Notes: generated by a model not told the origin, from the letters alone. DNA of 64,000 nt from Antedon mediterranea (GCF_964355755.1 NC_092674.1:26278001-26342000), one strand, 5' to 3'. Positions 46,214-59,755 are shown, numbered from the stretch's first letter. Made by a program: numbers and translations.

Positions 46214-49200
46214 ATTGTGAAACGTCCTTACTAATTTACTTTATTCTAATTTCTGTTACTGATAAAAATCATTTAAAAAACCAAACTACCTCCCAGATAC
46301 TATAATCAAAGGAATCAGTGTCATTTATAATTTACAACATGCCTATTTAATTTTTCATCAGTAAAAACAATAGTATTTTTTCATTTTAAAGATTCTAGGC
46401 CTTGGACATCACGATTTGAGTCCATTCAAAATGTGAGATTTATGCCTGGGATTGTACAACCCGAGGCCTAAGAAACAATTCAAGAGGCCTAGTAACCATA
46501 GGTGGGCATCTTTTAGTCTTTCTACTATGTCTTGGAGTTAAGTGGCGACAAATTGGTGCTCTGACTGAGAGGAACAAAAGCTTGCTGGCTGAACTCAATA
46601 CCCAAATTGTTTTCACAATGATAATCATTCATTAATCTAGAGAGACTTGAGGTCACTTTGATTAGAGCTTAACATACTTAAACAGATAGCCTATTTATTG
46701 CGCATAGAAAAGGGAAAAAATCAAGCCTAAATATAAAATATTTTAGGCAATATATTATTACCATAACACACCAACTATAAAGTCTGGTACTGTATTAATG
46801 AAAACTTTTATTTTTCTTAGAGGAAGGGAAAGAATGTTTCACACACCCACACACAGTATGAAAAAAATAAATAAATTTTTTTTAAATTGCAACAGCAGTA
46901 TTATAGCTAGTGGAGCAGTAGGCTTTCAACTATGAAGTTTGCTCCTAAATGGAAGAAGAGAAAGAAAGAGAAAAAGAAGAAGAAACCCAGAACCAAAAAT
47001 GATGGAAAGGAAATATCTATTGGTCATCAAACAACAGAAATATCAGTTTGTAAAGTATATCAGAGAAATAAATTCATACAGTAAACATGTTTATCATGGA
47101 TACTGGGAACATCCATTGGAAGGGACAGAAGCTGTTGCTTGGCAAAAAATGAATATGTTGAATAATAATATTAAAGAGAATTTTTGATAAAATGAAAAAT
47201 ACAATATTTTCATCCATTAAAGCTGTCCATGAGTTCATTCTCTATGTTGTTCTCTACAATATTCAATAAAGAAATTAAACTATCTACCAGAATTGTTTAC
47301 AACTTCATTTAATTAACTGTACTTGAATAAGGACATTCAACACAAAAGACCTCTAAAAGTTAAACAATAAAGCTATTATTTCAACAATAACACACAAAGC
47401 ATGAGACCAATCAACAGAATACTTAACTTATATAACAGATTTTTACCTTCGCAAAAACAGCAGTAAACTTCTTTTTTCGCTCTCTTTTCTTTGAACAAAA
47501 CCCTGATCAAACAAGAACATTCTTGGGATATTTGATGTTGAGAGTAAAGGGTCACAGCTGGTCGGTCATGTGCGACAATAGCAGACCTTTTCCATGTGGT
47601 GATAGAATACTATACTCATATACTTGGACAGGAAGTAACAATTATGTGTTTTACCACACACAAACATAGATTGATGTGTTTTAAATTGTTTTATTGTCTG
47701 TCTCATCACCTGTTTGATTGTGCTTTAATTAAATAGGGTATCTTCAGACATTATGGTTTTGTAGGTTTTAAAATTAATAGTATTATATAGCAGTTAATGT
47801 TATAATAATCAAGGGTAGCGTTAAGGGACCAGCACTAGGGCCCTGCACTCCAGCCTTTAACAGCTAAAATTTAATTATGAACTACATTTTGATATCTGTT
47901 TTTGACATGTTTGTGATCCTCTTTTTACAAAATAATGGAACCACCCATGATAACTTGAGCTATCTTTAGACCTATAGAATTGTATGCTGTGTACAGTATG
48001 ATACAAAACCATGACTCAGTAGGTCTGAACAGGCACAGTAGCTTTCAATGTATTTATTTTACATCAGTCATCTTAAACAAATGGTAAGCATGGTAAAAAT
48101 TGTAAAACTTTCTCAAACCCGGACATAGGCTTACCCAAAATGGAAAAAGTGGTCCCAGAATGCATTTCAAACGCTAGAAAATATCCATCAGTTATCATTA
48201 CTAAATTATCTACACAATATTACAAATTCCACAATATCTACCTTTTTGTATTATTATAGTAAACATGTATTTAATACTATTGTACAACTGACATATTTAA
48301 CAAAGAGCACAATACCTTTCAAACTCCTAATAGAGAAAGCGCCACAAAGAATTTAGTCACAATAAAAGAGAAAAACCAACCTTTTAGTTAAATTAGTTCC
48401 CACGACTAAAAGGTAATCCATGCTAGGTAAAGCATACAGTTTTTTATTATTAAACACATGCAGTGCATTGTCTATCGGCTGTTTAAGAATTTACATATAT
48501 ATCTGCATTGTAAAATGTATTAAGATATCCATGGTATAAGTGTGGCTTAACATAAAACCTGGATTTACCTAAACATGAAACAGCACTGGCTTAAAATGTA
48601 TTCAGATTTGATTTTTTTTATGGGGTCCCGTTGAGATCTAAGGGTCCTGGTTTTAGCCAGTGAGGGCTTATCTGTTACTCCTTTATGCATCAATTTGCTA
48701 TGTTAGCTAATAATCTACACTATTTAAACTGGTATAATGCTAGACAACCCAACATGTACTTTTGGCTTTAATATTTTTAATATCTAAAACCATCTGAAAA
48801 CAAACCAATTTATTATAAATTACACATACAAACTAACCTTTAAAGTTGACTAAAATAGCTGAGAACAGCAATGTTTAAAATGACCACAGTAAGTAATTAC
48901 ACAGCGAGGAATTTCATCTGTACTATGAACGATTAAGCTATCACCAAAGTGTTAAATAGTATTTAACTAATGTTAAATATTGATAGGGGTTATCTGGCAA
49001 AGGTGCTACTGAATAACATGTGGTCCTAGATAGCAGCAATGGACAACATGAATTGTTCTATTCTACGGCGACAGTATGGCGACCGTTTGTCGGAAATTAA
49101 ATTCTCGAGATTCAGAAACTTGAAATGCTGAGAAAATGGACACTTGAAACTGTCACTCAGCTACAGTATAAAAACTTTAAAAATATCTATGTGAATGCTT

Positions 49201-49377
49201 TTAAAGAACATGGTTGGAACTATGTCCAATAAAAATTATACAATTTTGTATAAAAAAATAAATAACAATGTCTATTTAACAATTAAAAGCATAACAATTT
49301 GTATTAAACTGGTTGACCACACCCACACCAATATCTATGTTGACTTTATTTCAACATTTATTTATTATTATTATTTG
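46214..49377. other. non-coding region with two weak frames
   Basis: A 50-codon lysine-rich frame lies at 46932-47084 (+), overlapped by another frame ending at 47187; neither has splice sites or homology I recognise. 46440-46628 (-) is open but unplaced. The stretch at 47835-47925 (AATTTAATTATGAACTACAT, TTTTGATATCTGTTTTTGAC) resembles 63100-63150, a dispersed repeat. Confidence 0.35.
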
Positions 49378-49690
49378 TGAGGCCGTGTGGTGCTCTGTGT
49401 TGGACGTTCGACTACTGATCGTTAGACCGAGGTTCGAATCCAACTCTCGTCGCATTTCTTGTATCCTTAGGCAAGATACTTTACTTATGTTTGCCTCTCT
49501 CCACCCAGGTGTATAATTGGGAACCCGGTTAGATCAAGACACAACTTTGCGCTGATTACCAGCTGCATATATGGGAGTATGTTTCCATAGGTGTTTGATC
49601 AGGAAATGACTGGAGTAATAATGTTCAGCGCATTGAGAGCTTGCATATATGCGCTATATAAGAATGAACTATTATTATTATATAATATGA
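49378..49690 (+). mobile_element. tRNA-derived SINE with LINE-like tail
   Basis: Begins GAGGCCGTGTGGTGCTCTGT (A-box region), with B box GGTTCGAATCC at 49431-49441. Then comes a core with TTAGGCAAGATACTTTACTT and CTCCACCCAGGTGTATAATT, and a 3' part with GCGCTATATAAGAATGAAC followed by a (TTA)n tail. The tail resembles the 3' end of the LINE at 6005, as expected for a SINE mobilised by that LINE. It is well preserved. Confidence 0.85.
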
Positions 49691-49729
49691 GATTAAAACA
49701 GTACTGTCTGCAGAGCAACAAATTATCAT

Positions 49730-49798
49730 TATGCTTTTACAAATGTAAAGTGCCTTCGACCATGTATAGAGCTATATAAATGTGGTATTATTATTATG
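49730..49798 (+). mobile_element. SINE/LINE 3' tail fragment
   Basis: AAAGTGCCTTCGACCATGTA then GAGCTATATAAATGTGGTAT and a (TTA)n run. It matches the tail type of the SINE just upstream but belongs to another insertion. Confidence 0.5.
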
Positions 49799-49889
49799 CC
49801 AATTAACATACAGTACATTTGTTATTGCATTTATTATTATAATCTATACATTTCGAAACTACATTTTACAGTATGGCACTTCTCATGGC

Positions 49890-50040
49890 TTAAGCTCTGT
49901 CTATACTATCAAACTACTTTGACAAAAAAGTGTGATGTTTCCAAATATGGTAGTGGGCTTAAATATGACATCATCATACAGTATATGGGAACATAACATT
50001 TTTTTGTCACATAAATGTTGATAGTGTAGACAAAGCTTAA
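49890..50040. mobile_element. MITE family A, copy 10
   Basis: Starts TTAAGCTCTGTCTATACTAT and ends GATAGTGTAGACAAAGCTTA with TTAA at both ends. It contains GATGTTTCCAAATATGG. Confidence 0.85.
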
Positions 50041-50125
50041 GACTAATTGATGGCCATAATAATAAAAAAAAATAATATAGTCCATACATATCCTTTTTAT
50101 GTAACACTAAACCAACTCTTTGCAA

Positions 50126-52449
50126 TATTGTACTAATAATATCAAGAATAATTAATTACAATTCTACCTGTTGATTTAGATCTTGTTAATTTGCTGAAGG
50201 TCATGTCCAAATTGTTGTTTCACTGATCGTAAACATGTGTACACGATGCATAATATTAAACAAAGGTCAGTGACCATAATACGTCCAGTTAAGAGACCAG
50301 TATGACAACAAACCCGAAGAATAACGCTGGTCAGTAAATAGATTCAGAATAAGATGAAACTTTACAGAATGGAGTAAATATTGGTTTATAATGCCTCAGC
50401 AAGGGGTATTTATCTGGATTTATGTTATAAAACAAAGAGGATGCAGTATTTCGTTGGTCGGGGTATGGGTTATTGACCTGGTAAAATTTAGGTAGAGTAA
50501 GCAAGGAAGTTTTATGGAAGAACGCATCAAGGAAAAAGACGTACAACTAGGGTATACTGTAAAGCAGCTCCACTAGGTCAAGTTTAGAAAGGATGGAGAG
50601 GGGAGTGGGATGGGTGAAGAGACCAAGGGAATACAAATGTATGACAATGCTGTGGGTATACATTAACATATCCACACGAACATTCCTTTTAATTTAAAAA
50701 ATTAATTTCCTTGTTTCATTCATTTAATTTCATCATATTTGACGGCTTGTTATTTCATTATTATTTAAGGTAACAATATATTATATTATTAAACAAAAAT
50801 AAATTTTATGTTTGGGCATTCGTTGTCAATATCATACATTTTGTATTGTAGAACAACCTGCATGAATAGGGAACTAGATACATGAAGGTAGTATGTTATA
50901 AGTGGTTTATCTCAAGGATATCCAATCCTGGTACAACTTTAAGAAGAGGAGTTAGTTTACAATGAAATGCAGTAGAGAGATTACTTCATTATCATAATAT
51001 TAATTAGTATGAACAGCTATCATCCTTGGAAGACTATATTGATGCGGTATGCAAATTAAAGCAAATTGCTAAAAACATTTTTTAGTGGTTAGCATAACAA
51101 CCAATAATTTCATTCATTATTCTAAAAATTCACACAATATTTCACAGGATAAGAAATTGGTATTAATTAGTAATTAATAATAGAAGTACATGCTGATTTG
51201 ATATGACGTCTGCCTCCAATTAATGACCATTTTGAACATTTAGCTGACTTGATTAAATTTTAATCAATGACCAGCAGTCTTATTCACCAATCGCACTTAA
51301 GGAAGATAAGTATTTCACTTCAAGTCAATAATATTAAGAATTTCCCTTAAGTTGTATTATACATTACATATTTTAAATGTAAGCCAAAGAGTTCTTGTAA
51401 ATGAATATAGCCAAGGTATAACATGTTTTTTCATGCCATAGAAAATGGTCTGATATTGGAGATTGTCTTTAAATAGAGACCTATATAATACTATAGTTTA
51501 TTAATGTTATTCATGTTTCAACAAAATGTCACTGATCTTTATTGCCATGCTAATGGGAATTTTCATAAAAACAAGAACATCAATTTTATCATAAACATTT
51601 GTTACATGTTAGGTCAGTTACATGCTTTAGAGGAGATGCATATTCGTTGCACATTCAGCAGAGGTAAGAGGGCGCACTTACATGTACATTGACCATCGTC
51701 GATTTTTCATCAAAATACGAGACCAGCGATGATTTCTAATTGGATATAATAATTGATTTATATAAAATATATAAATTTCAAAGATAAATTGATGATGAAA
51801 AAGTCGATCCTAATTTGAGACCAAAGCAGTTATATAAAGTCTACAATAGTGTAATACTATCTAAAGGTAAGGGTAAAGTTTTTGAGCCCCAGAAATTTGC
51901 ACCAACTCTGGAATTTACTGGATTACCTTTGTATGACATTGAGTAAACAATACCGGTGATTAAGTCAATAGGCCCAGGTGAGCTGTTGAAATAGATGAAT
52001 CAAAATATTTGCAGGTACGATGTATGCAAACTTGTTGGCAAGGTAAAACCGTGTAAGAATAAGAATTGCATAAATATTACAAAGTTCATCCTTGTTTTTC
52101 ACATGCAGGGCACATTTTTCTACCATTGTGTTTTATTGGTTCAAGAAAGCAAAGAATTCAATAATCGATTATCTGTATATATGTTGTTATATTGTAAAGC
52201 ACTTAATGTTTTAATAGTAACAATGAAAGGGAAAATAAAATAAAAAAACACATGTGATTTCCAGCCTAAAAATAAACTATTAAAATTCTGTAAATAATTG
52301 GTATATTTTACTACTACTGTACTAGCCTCGCATTATTACAAGCATAATCATTAAATAAGTTTTCAACGTTTTTTTCTTTCATTTTTTTGTTGTTTTCACA
52401 TTAAAAAAATAGTTAGTAAAAAGGTTCATCTGGATCACTGTATAGTATT
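50126..52449. other. non-coding AT-rich region
   Basis: No gene is recognised. The plus frame at 51995-52243 and the short frame at 51504-51692 have no visible splice context or familiar motif. A weak inverted pair with TCATCAAAATACGAGACCAG lies around 51700-51830. Confidence 0.4.
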
Positions 52450-52452
52450 TTA

Positions 52453-52816
52453 AGTAAATTTTCTTTTGGATGATCCAAAGTCGAATAAAATTCGTAAACT
52501 TACGTTTTTTACTCTAGCTTTCGCTGGTCAACGACGCAGCTTAATCATGAGTGAGTCTCTGTGACTTGGACTTGTTACCATTAGATCTCGTATATGGTAT
52601 AGCGCAATCTATAGAAGAGGCCCCGACAATCCCATTTGGGAAAACCTGAACGATCTATAGATGGCGCTATACCATATACGAGATCTAATGGTAACAAGTC
52701 CAAGTCACAGAGACTCACTCATGATTAAGCTGCGTCGTTGACCAGCGAAAGCTAGAATAAAAAACGTAAGTTTACGAATTTTATTCGACTTTGGATCATC
52801 CAAAAGAAAATTTACT
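52453..52816. mobile_element. 364-bp almost perfect hairpin, TTA-flanked
   Basis: Two 162-bp arms (52453-52614 and 52655-52816) pair with two mismatches and no gaps around a 40-nt loop. Ends are AGTAAATTTTCTTTTGGATG and its inverse. TTA lies on each side (52450-52452, 52817-52819), suggesting a 3-bp target duplication of the PIF/Harbinger kind. No coding frame. The tiny divergence between arms implies recent formation or gene conversion. Confidence 0.92.
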
Positions 52817-53439
52817 TTAAAAAAAAAATAGTTTTTGGAAGATGAATTTATTTAATTTCAATCCAATTAATATTATATTTCTAATGCATTATTAGGCATT
52901 AGATTAGGGTAAATCTAGATGCTGGGAAAGGGCTGGTAGTGAGGGAAAATCCCATAGTCCCGGTTACCTGCCCTACTGTACCTGTCTTCTTTTTATACAC
53001 TTGCATGTAATGGTGGGTTATTAAGATTGAATTAAAGGGTAGGCTAGGGAAGGAGGGAGGAAGCTCTAGCCAGCTTTCTTGGGATTAATCTTTGAACAGA
53101 CTACTATACTTATACTATAATAGCTTGTATTTGTATCCTTCTTTAGCAACTGGTCCCAGTATCTTCACCAACATACAGTACAGTATTTACAATAAAATTA
53201 AAGATTAGCATTTTGATTAGAATTGATAGAATTAAGCTTACTAAAACTATTTACATCACTACTAAGAGTGTATTTAGTATTAATACTTACTGACTACTGA
53301 GTAAGGCTTTATTATGTCTCTTTCAAAATTCACAGTCAATGGAATGACGACGTGAATACCTACAACTGAACACGACTGATAATCCAAGAACACTGTCCGA
53401 CATCAAAGTATTACCTCACAACGACCTTCCATTGCCTGC

Positions 53440-53653
53440 AGCTTTGACCAATCAGCAACTAAGGACACGACGAAGGCAAGAGCCTTCCCACAGTGCTTTG
53501 TGTTTACGTTGCCAGCATGGTTCACATATGCGGCATATTAACCTATCTGAAACTTGTAACTGCTGTACACATAGGGTCATTGAATCCTACGAGCGACGTG
53601 ATACAACTCGTGACGATTTGATTCAGACGCAAATAAAAGAATTCGAAAAATGA
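53440..53653 (+). CDS. candidate terminal exon, Cys/His-bearing, unknown protein
   Basis: A frame open from 53347 to a TGA ends in TQIKEFEK. A good acceptor, CCATTGCCTGCAG, stands at 53439. Downstream peptide: LRTRRRQEPSHSALCLRCQH, then SHMRHINLSETCNCCTHRV and ESYERRDTTRDD. The C..C ... H..H ... C.CC pattern could bind a metal, but I recognise no family. The codon mix is less AT-biased than the surroundings. An earlier acceptor at 53334 would run into a TGA. It is opposite in strand to shroom. It could be the last exon of another gene or a pseudogene fragment. Confidence 0.35.
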
Positions 53654-54114
53654 AATTCAATGTCTGTGAACTTTTTCTCTCATAATAGTCAATCACAAAT
53701 TATGATTTCTCACAGCTTCTTGGAAATTGACGCAAATATTTAGAGGGTTTACGAGTGTGGACGGAATTTCATGTATTAATTTAAAGATTCCTATTGTCTG
53801 CCACAAGGTATTTCAACTTGTGTGAACAGCTGTTATGAGATGACAAAATAATATTGCAAAAATCAACAAATAGACAAAGCTAAAGAATGTGCTTGCCTTA
53901 TACTCAACAGATATAAATATTAGGTTCAAGAAAAACAGTGTCATTATTTTCTATTGATTTTAGCTTTGATTGTCAAGTAAATATTATTTAATTTAAAAAG
54001 TCCACATCTACTGGTACAGATGGAGGTTATTGTATAGAATAAACTTCCGGAGAAATGTCAACTTCCGGACAAATGTTAACAGATGGAATAAATGGCGAAT
54101 AAAGAATAATTTAT

Positions 54115-54990
54115 ACAAATAGCTGGTTGGTTTGGTATAAATTTAAATTAAATAATATTGATAAATTAAATAGATTTGAACATGTTACCAAGACAAATTA
54201 AGTTGGTTTGGTATTTAAATAAAATAAAATACTATAGTTTTGAACTCTACACCATGACGAGTTAGATTAGTTTGGTATTTAAATTTATAAAAAAACACTA
54301 GATTTGAACTCGTCACCATGACGAGTTAGGTTGGTTTGGTATTTTAGTATCTACAGTATTTAAATAAAATAAAACACTAGATTTGAACTTGTTACCAAGA
54401 CTAAATTGGTTTGGTATTTAAATATCTACTTAAATTAAATAAAACACTAGATTTGAACTTGTTACTAAGACTAAATTGGTTTGGTATTTAAATATCTACT
54501 TAAATTAAATAAAACACTAGATTTGAAATTGTTACCAAGACTAAATTGGTTTGGTATTTAAATATCTACTTAAATTAAATAAAACACTAGATTTGAACTT
54601 GTTACCAAGACTAAATTGGTTTGGTATTTAAATATCTACTTAAATTAAATAAAACACTAGATTTGAACTCTACACCATGACGAGTTAGATTGGTTTGGTA
54701 TTTAAATTTGTTTAAAACACTAGATTTGAACTGTACACCATGACGAGTTAGATTGGTTTGGTATTTATATCTATTTAAATTAAATAAAACACTAGATTTG
54801 AACTATACACCATGACGAGTTAGATTGGTTTGGTATTTAAATTTTTTTTAAACACTAGATTTGAACTTAACCAAGACAAGTTAGGTTGGTTTGGTATTTA
54901 AATATCTATTGAAATTAAATAAAACACTAGATCTCATCACCGTGACGAGTTGGTTGGGTATTTAAATATCTATTTAAATTAAATACAACA
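54115..54990. repeat. 70-bp satellite, about 12 units
   Basis: The unit begins ACACTAGATTTGAACTTGTT, then ACCAAGACTAAATTGGTTTG, GTATTTAAATATCTACTTAA and ATTAAATAAA. A 70-bp period is exact at 54371, 54441, 54511, 54581 and 54651. Outer units carry an alternative CACCATGACGAGTTAG block and indels, so two unit types are interleaved. Confidence 0.92.
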
Positions 54991-57868
54991 AAATATTGAT
55001 AAATAACTATTATCAAGCAAACTGATAATTATGTGACTAACTGTGAATAGCGAAATATCAACTGATAAGAATAAGAGTGTTGTAAGTATATAATTGACAG
55101 TTTTGAATTGTAATTCACACAATTATTGTTTAAAACTATTAGTAAGTAGACTTAAAATTGAAAATAAGCTACTGTACTCAACAGCACTAGATAGATCGTG
55201 GATAGATCTAGGTTTCCGATAGGAAAAGTAAGTTCAAAGTCAAATTTGCGGTAGTCTAGATCAGAGTTCAAATAGCCTAAAGTGATCTTTCTTACTCCGT
55301 GTTCGTTGTATGTGATGAAACTGTGTTTTTTCTGTTGGTTTATGATCGTTATCACGCCCCATTGCATCTGTCTCAAACTTGGAAACAGGAAACGTAAGCT
55401 GTACCATTCGACAAAGTAAACAATGATTCTGAATTTTTAATTAAATATAATTTCAGGTAACTTTAGTATAGTAAATGTAAAGTTTGATAGTATAACATTA
55501 TTATGATTTAGCAATTTTAACTTTGCTTATATGGTATCATTAAACCATTTTGGCAAATACAATTTCATATAAGTAATAACAAAATTTATAAATGATTTAT
55601 AGTTTTAAATATTTTAGAATCTTATAATTCATTTTTATATAACTAATTAATTTGTACTATTTATTCTAATTACATTTTATGTTAATATATAAATTTAATA
55701 GAATACATTGAAGCCAAAAAAGATTTTTTTTTATTTCCCACAATTCAATCTTTTTATTACCCACAATTCTGTTAAACTTTAATTCTCACAGTTAGATTCA
55801 TGTTAATTAAAAAAAGTTAAATATCATGTTACAAAACATATCATAAAACTCATAAAAACAATAAATGTGAGCAATTATGATCAATGTCTACCAAAGTAAA
55901 TCTGTCTTGTAAATATATAATAAAACAACTTGGGTTTAGGTTTGATGGGGAAGTTTTAGACGGGATTTAATTAGTGTATGTCTACTGAGTGCCCTCTGGG
56001 GTAAGGTGTGAAAACTTGGTCTTCCCACACCTTTTGTAAGGCTGTATTCTCAGCAGGAGGGTGACATAGCAGTAACCATGACGAAAAACATTCGTATAAA
56101 TCACACAGAAGGCATGAAATTACATACAAATATTTGGAAAAATTTATTACATTGTTGGAACTAATATTTCAAGTAAAACAAATTCTATGGGAAAATATGT
56201 TTAACTTTCTTTTTTTTGTTGAAAATTGATGACAGTTTATTTCATGCCATAAAATATTTTAAAAAATATTTTTTAGCCTGTACAGTATATTAATATATAG
56301 GGTTGAAAGTATTTTTTTAAACATCTGAATTTGTATTGTAAAATTGTAAAGAGGAAACGGCAGTTGGAATAACATAAACAAATGAGAGATATAAATATTT
56401 ATGCTACAGAAAGTGCATAAAAAGGATGTATTACATTTTATTTTAATACGGTCATGATAAAATTGGTATATTATTTGTTAAGCTTCGCTTTTCGCAGAAA
56501 AGTGTCAACAATGAACAAGATGCTGACAGGGTAATGAACCTCAAAAAAAGGTCCTCTCTTAAATTAGTCAAACTTCATCTTTACAGTTTTTAAGTTCCAT
56601 TAATTAATTTACTCTGATGATTTTAAAATTTATAAAATATTTAGATTTATTTTTAAGAGGACTTGAACATGTTATTTTTGGAAAAAAACAAATAAATTAT
56701 CCATGTTTTAATTTGAGTAGGCGAAATGGACAGTTGCACAAACATTTTGGAAAATATATTGCAATATTTATATAAGTATTTCCTGTCACAAAATACTTTT
56801 GTATGTTAAAAATGTGTACATACTTTCGTTCCCAATTGGTCAACATATTTCATAAACAGTACTTCATTTCATTGATTCAACATTACTTTTATATCAGAAA
56901 TCATTACCATAAAATTCAACATTGTCAATAATGGTACCATTGTCTGACCATGAATTAATGTAATTATAAGGCCACTGAAAAACAAAGTTGATGATGTCAT
57001 CTGAGTATACCCCCTAACAATTTTTTCCCTTGGCAATGAAAACAGCTTTTGTATAGAAAATCGTATTTAGATCTTGTGTATTTTTAGGTTTTGTTGTCTG
57101 TGAGTTCAGACTTTACAATCAGATTTTCCGACTCGCAACTTGCATTGAAAACACCCAGTGTATGTTGTAGTAATTTATAGAAGTCAAGAAGGAACACAAT
57201 GACACAAAACAAATCATAATACATCAATTCGTCCCTGGCACCTTAAAACAGAATCCCTCCCTCTCTCAAATTTTTTTTCTATAGATGACGATGAACACAT
57301 TTTTTTTTTTTACATGGCCTAATGGTACCATTGTTTGACCATGAACTAATGTAATAAAAGCATATGAAATTATCACCTAAATTGTTGTCACTGGTCTGAA
57401 TGTGGTTTTGGAAAGTGGTGTTTCCTAAATGATTACTGTACCATTCCATTAATTAAGTTTATTTTCGCATATCCTTAATGTAACATCCTACATACGTGGC
57501 GCCAATCACATAATTGGTATTAATGTTAAAATGAAAGAGAAAAACAACTGAATGAATAGATAATTTTAACGAAAACCAGACAGAATTAATTTCCTGTCGT
57601 TCTACAATTACTATAAGTTTTTCTGAAACATGCAAATAACAATAGTCTCTGGTTTTCCAAGTAAGACAGAACAATAACAACAGTCTTAATGAATATTCAT
57701 TAACTCTTGGGAGGCAAAGGCTCGTTAAAAGGTTGTTAAAGAATGTATAGTTTAATCAATTTGCACATTTATGAAGTTGGGTACTGTACTTTCACTAAAA
57801 CAGTATCACTATCAGAAAGACTTTATTTATATAGCTTTATAAATAGACAGAATTAGTTTTGTTGTCTT
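54991..57868. other. non-coding AT-rich region
   Basis: No gene is secure. A 74-codon minus frame (55376-55152, starting MRQMQWGVITIINQQ) is unusually free of low-complexity sequence but has no recognised motif and no donor I could place. The stretch at 56930-57360 repeats ATGGTACCATTGT.TGACCAT twice (56931, 57323), a pair of diverged repeats. Confidence 0.4.
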
Positions 57869-58006
57869 AAACTCTGTCTACACTATCAAACTAATTTGAC
57901 AAAAAATGTATGATGTGCCAAATATGGTAGTGATATGCCAAAATATGGTAGTGATATGATGTCATTGTGTCAATATATGTCCAAAGTTTGATAGTGTAGA
58001 CAGAGT
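57867..58006. mobile_element. MITE family A, copy 11
   Basis: Starts TTAAACTCTGTCTACACTAT and ends AAGTTTGATAGTGTAGACAG. It contains two GATATGCCAAAATATGGTA-type repeats and a shortened right interior. Confidence 0.85.
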
Positions 58007-59755
58007 TTTTATTTAGAGTGCATGCCTTTCCAACATCTAAAGAGTGTGCGGTGCAGGTGTTTGACTGAGATCATGGGGTCGAATCTACACTATTGTATCT
58101 GTCAGTGTCAGGGTGCTGTTTTTCAACAGTGCTCTGGCAAAATATGCTATAGTATTGCTTATTAAATAAACTTTACAAAGGGTTTTACTAGGCTTCAGTT
58201 TGTCTGAGCTTGTTAATAAACAGCTTTCAACACAAGTAAAGTAACCCCAGGCCTTTACCAAATGTGTAACACGCACTTGTTGAATAAGGCAAACTTTATA
58301 AGTCTCTCTGCCTTGAACACGCTACCACCACATACCAACTATTGAAACTACAAATCAAGGCTTCATTTGTAAGTGATATGTGACAATTACATTTCTTTTG
58401 ATAATGGAACAATTCCTTCTTAATTATTGCCTTTGATTGACAACTCTATAATCATTGTCAACTTGTATTTAAGTGTCTCGATCTTGAGCTTTGGTTTATA
58501 GCATTCATCGCAAAACAATTCAGTCATTAAATTTTAGATAAACAAGTATTTTATGCTCTATTTGATATCAAACTGAATAAAACTACTTTATTGGTCATTC
58601 TGAAATCAGTGTTTCAGTGCTGTAGCTAGAGAATGGAATGTCAAATAGTGATTTTAAGGGTGGGTAGTGAAAAGTACCAAGATGCTTTTTGGGTGGGTGC
58701 TACGTTGAAATTAAACTGGGAGAAAGAAAGGTCTGAAAATAAAATAAGCACTTAGCTTAAGGATAAGGATTTTACCCCATTGGTGTTTCTATAAAATACA
58801 AAAACTCAGGTAATTCAAGCAGTCTATAGTCTACGAATGCCTCTTACAATACTAGCAAATCATTTACCCACTCACATTACTATACTGTAGTACAGCCCAC
58901 AGCCATAGAAATTATAATCATTACTCTAAAAAAAAGTAGTACGATACACTTCAGAAAATATCAAATATATTGAATTTTAGCATTTGTATTTTTCAATTGA
59001 AAGAAAGATTTTCCTGTTGTGCTTTGCAAAAAAAAAATTTCAATTCCACCTGCCTTTAGAAATTCAACTAATGTATAAAGAAAACAAGGTGAGAATATTC
59101 TTATAAGACAGCAAGTTAGAAATGTTATTTTAATTTTTTAAGAGAAATTGGCCAACATTAAACATGTTCTTTTCAACAAAGAAAGGAATAAAACATTACA
59201 ACCTTATTAACTTTGAACTAGAACATCACATAAACAAATGGCATTGCCATGTACAACATTTATTTTATGTCCACTGAAGTCAAGCTGAACATTTTCCAAA
59301 TACCATTATATACACATCAAGACAAGATCTGTCATGCCGCTAATTATCATCAATTAGAAGTCTATAAATTCCTGTAAGGTTCAAGGGTAACGTAAAGTGC
59401 ATGTTATATCAGGCCTACTCCTGGTCTTGAAATGAGTCAACAGGCCAAGAGCAATGGTCAAGGCCAGTGAATGTTAGCTGTCCCTTCTTGCAGCACACTT
59501 TTGTTTTGTTGTTTTGAACTTTCACAAGGAATTTCAACCCTGAAAGTGAAATAGCAGTGATATTTTTTGTAAAAACTTTCTGTCCCCTTGCAAGGGGAAT
59601 TTATTCATATAAGGCCTCTGGCCCTGAATATGTAAAATAAGTAAACTTGTCCTGTTTCTGCTGCCAAGAATTTAAGATTAATTCATTCAAACGGTTAATA
59701 ACCGGTTATTTTTCGCAGCAGACCAATAGTCATATCTCAACAGATAGTATTGTAG
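58007..59755. other. non-coding region
   Basis: A weak tRNA-like B box (GGGGTCGAATCTAC at 58077-58090) may be a decayed SINE. CAGTGCTGTAGCTAG at 58616-58630 resembles the end of many DNA elements. A CR1-like tail (GGCCTCTGGCCCTGAATATG) lies at 59612-59631. No coding frame is convincing. Confidence 0.4.

Noticed and set aside
49378-49450. Functional tRNA gene
   Set aside because: The A and B boxes are present but the segment does not fold into a full cloverleaf by eye and continues into a SINE core and tail.
55152-55376. 74-codon minus frame as a possible upstream shroom exon
   Set aside because: Peptide does not resemble a PDZ domain, and no donor in a compatible phase could be placed.
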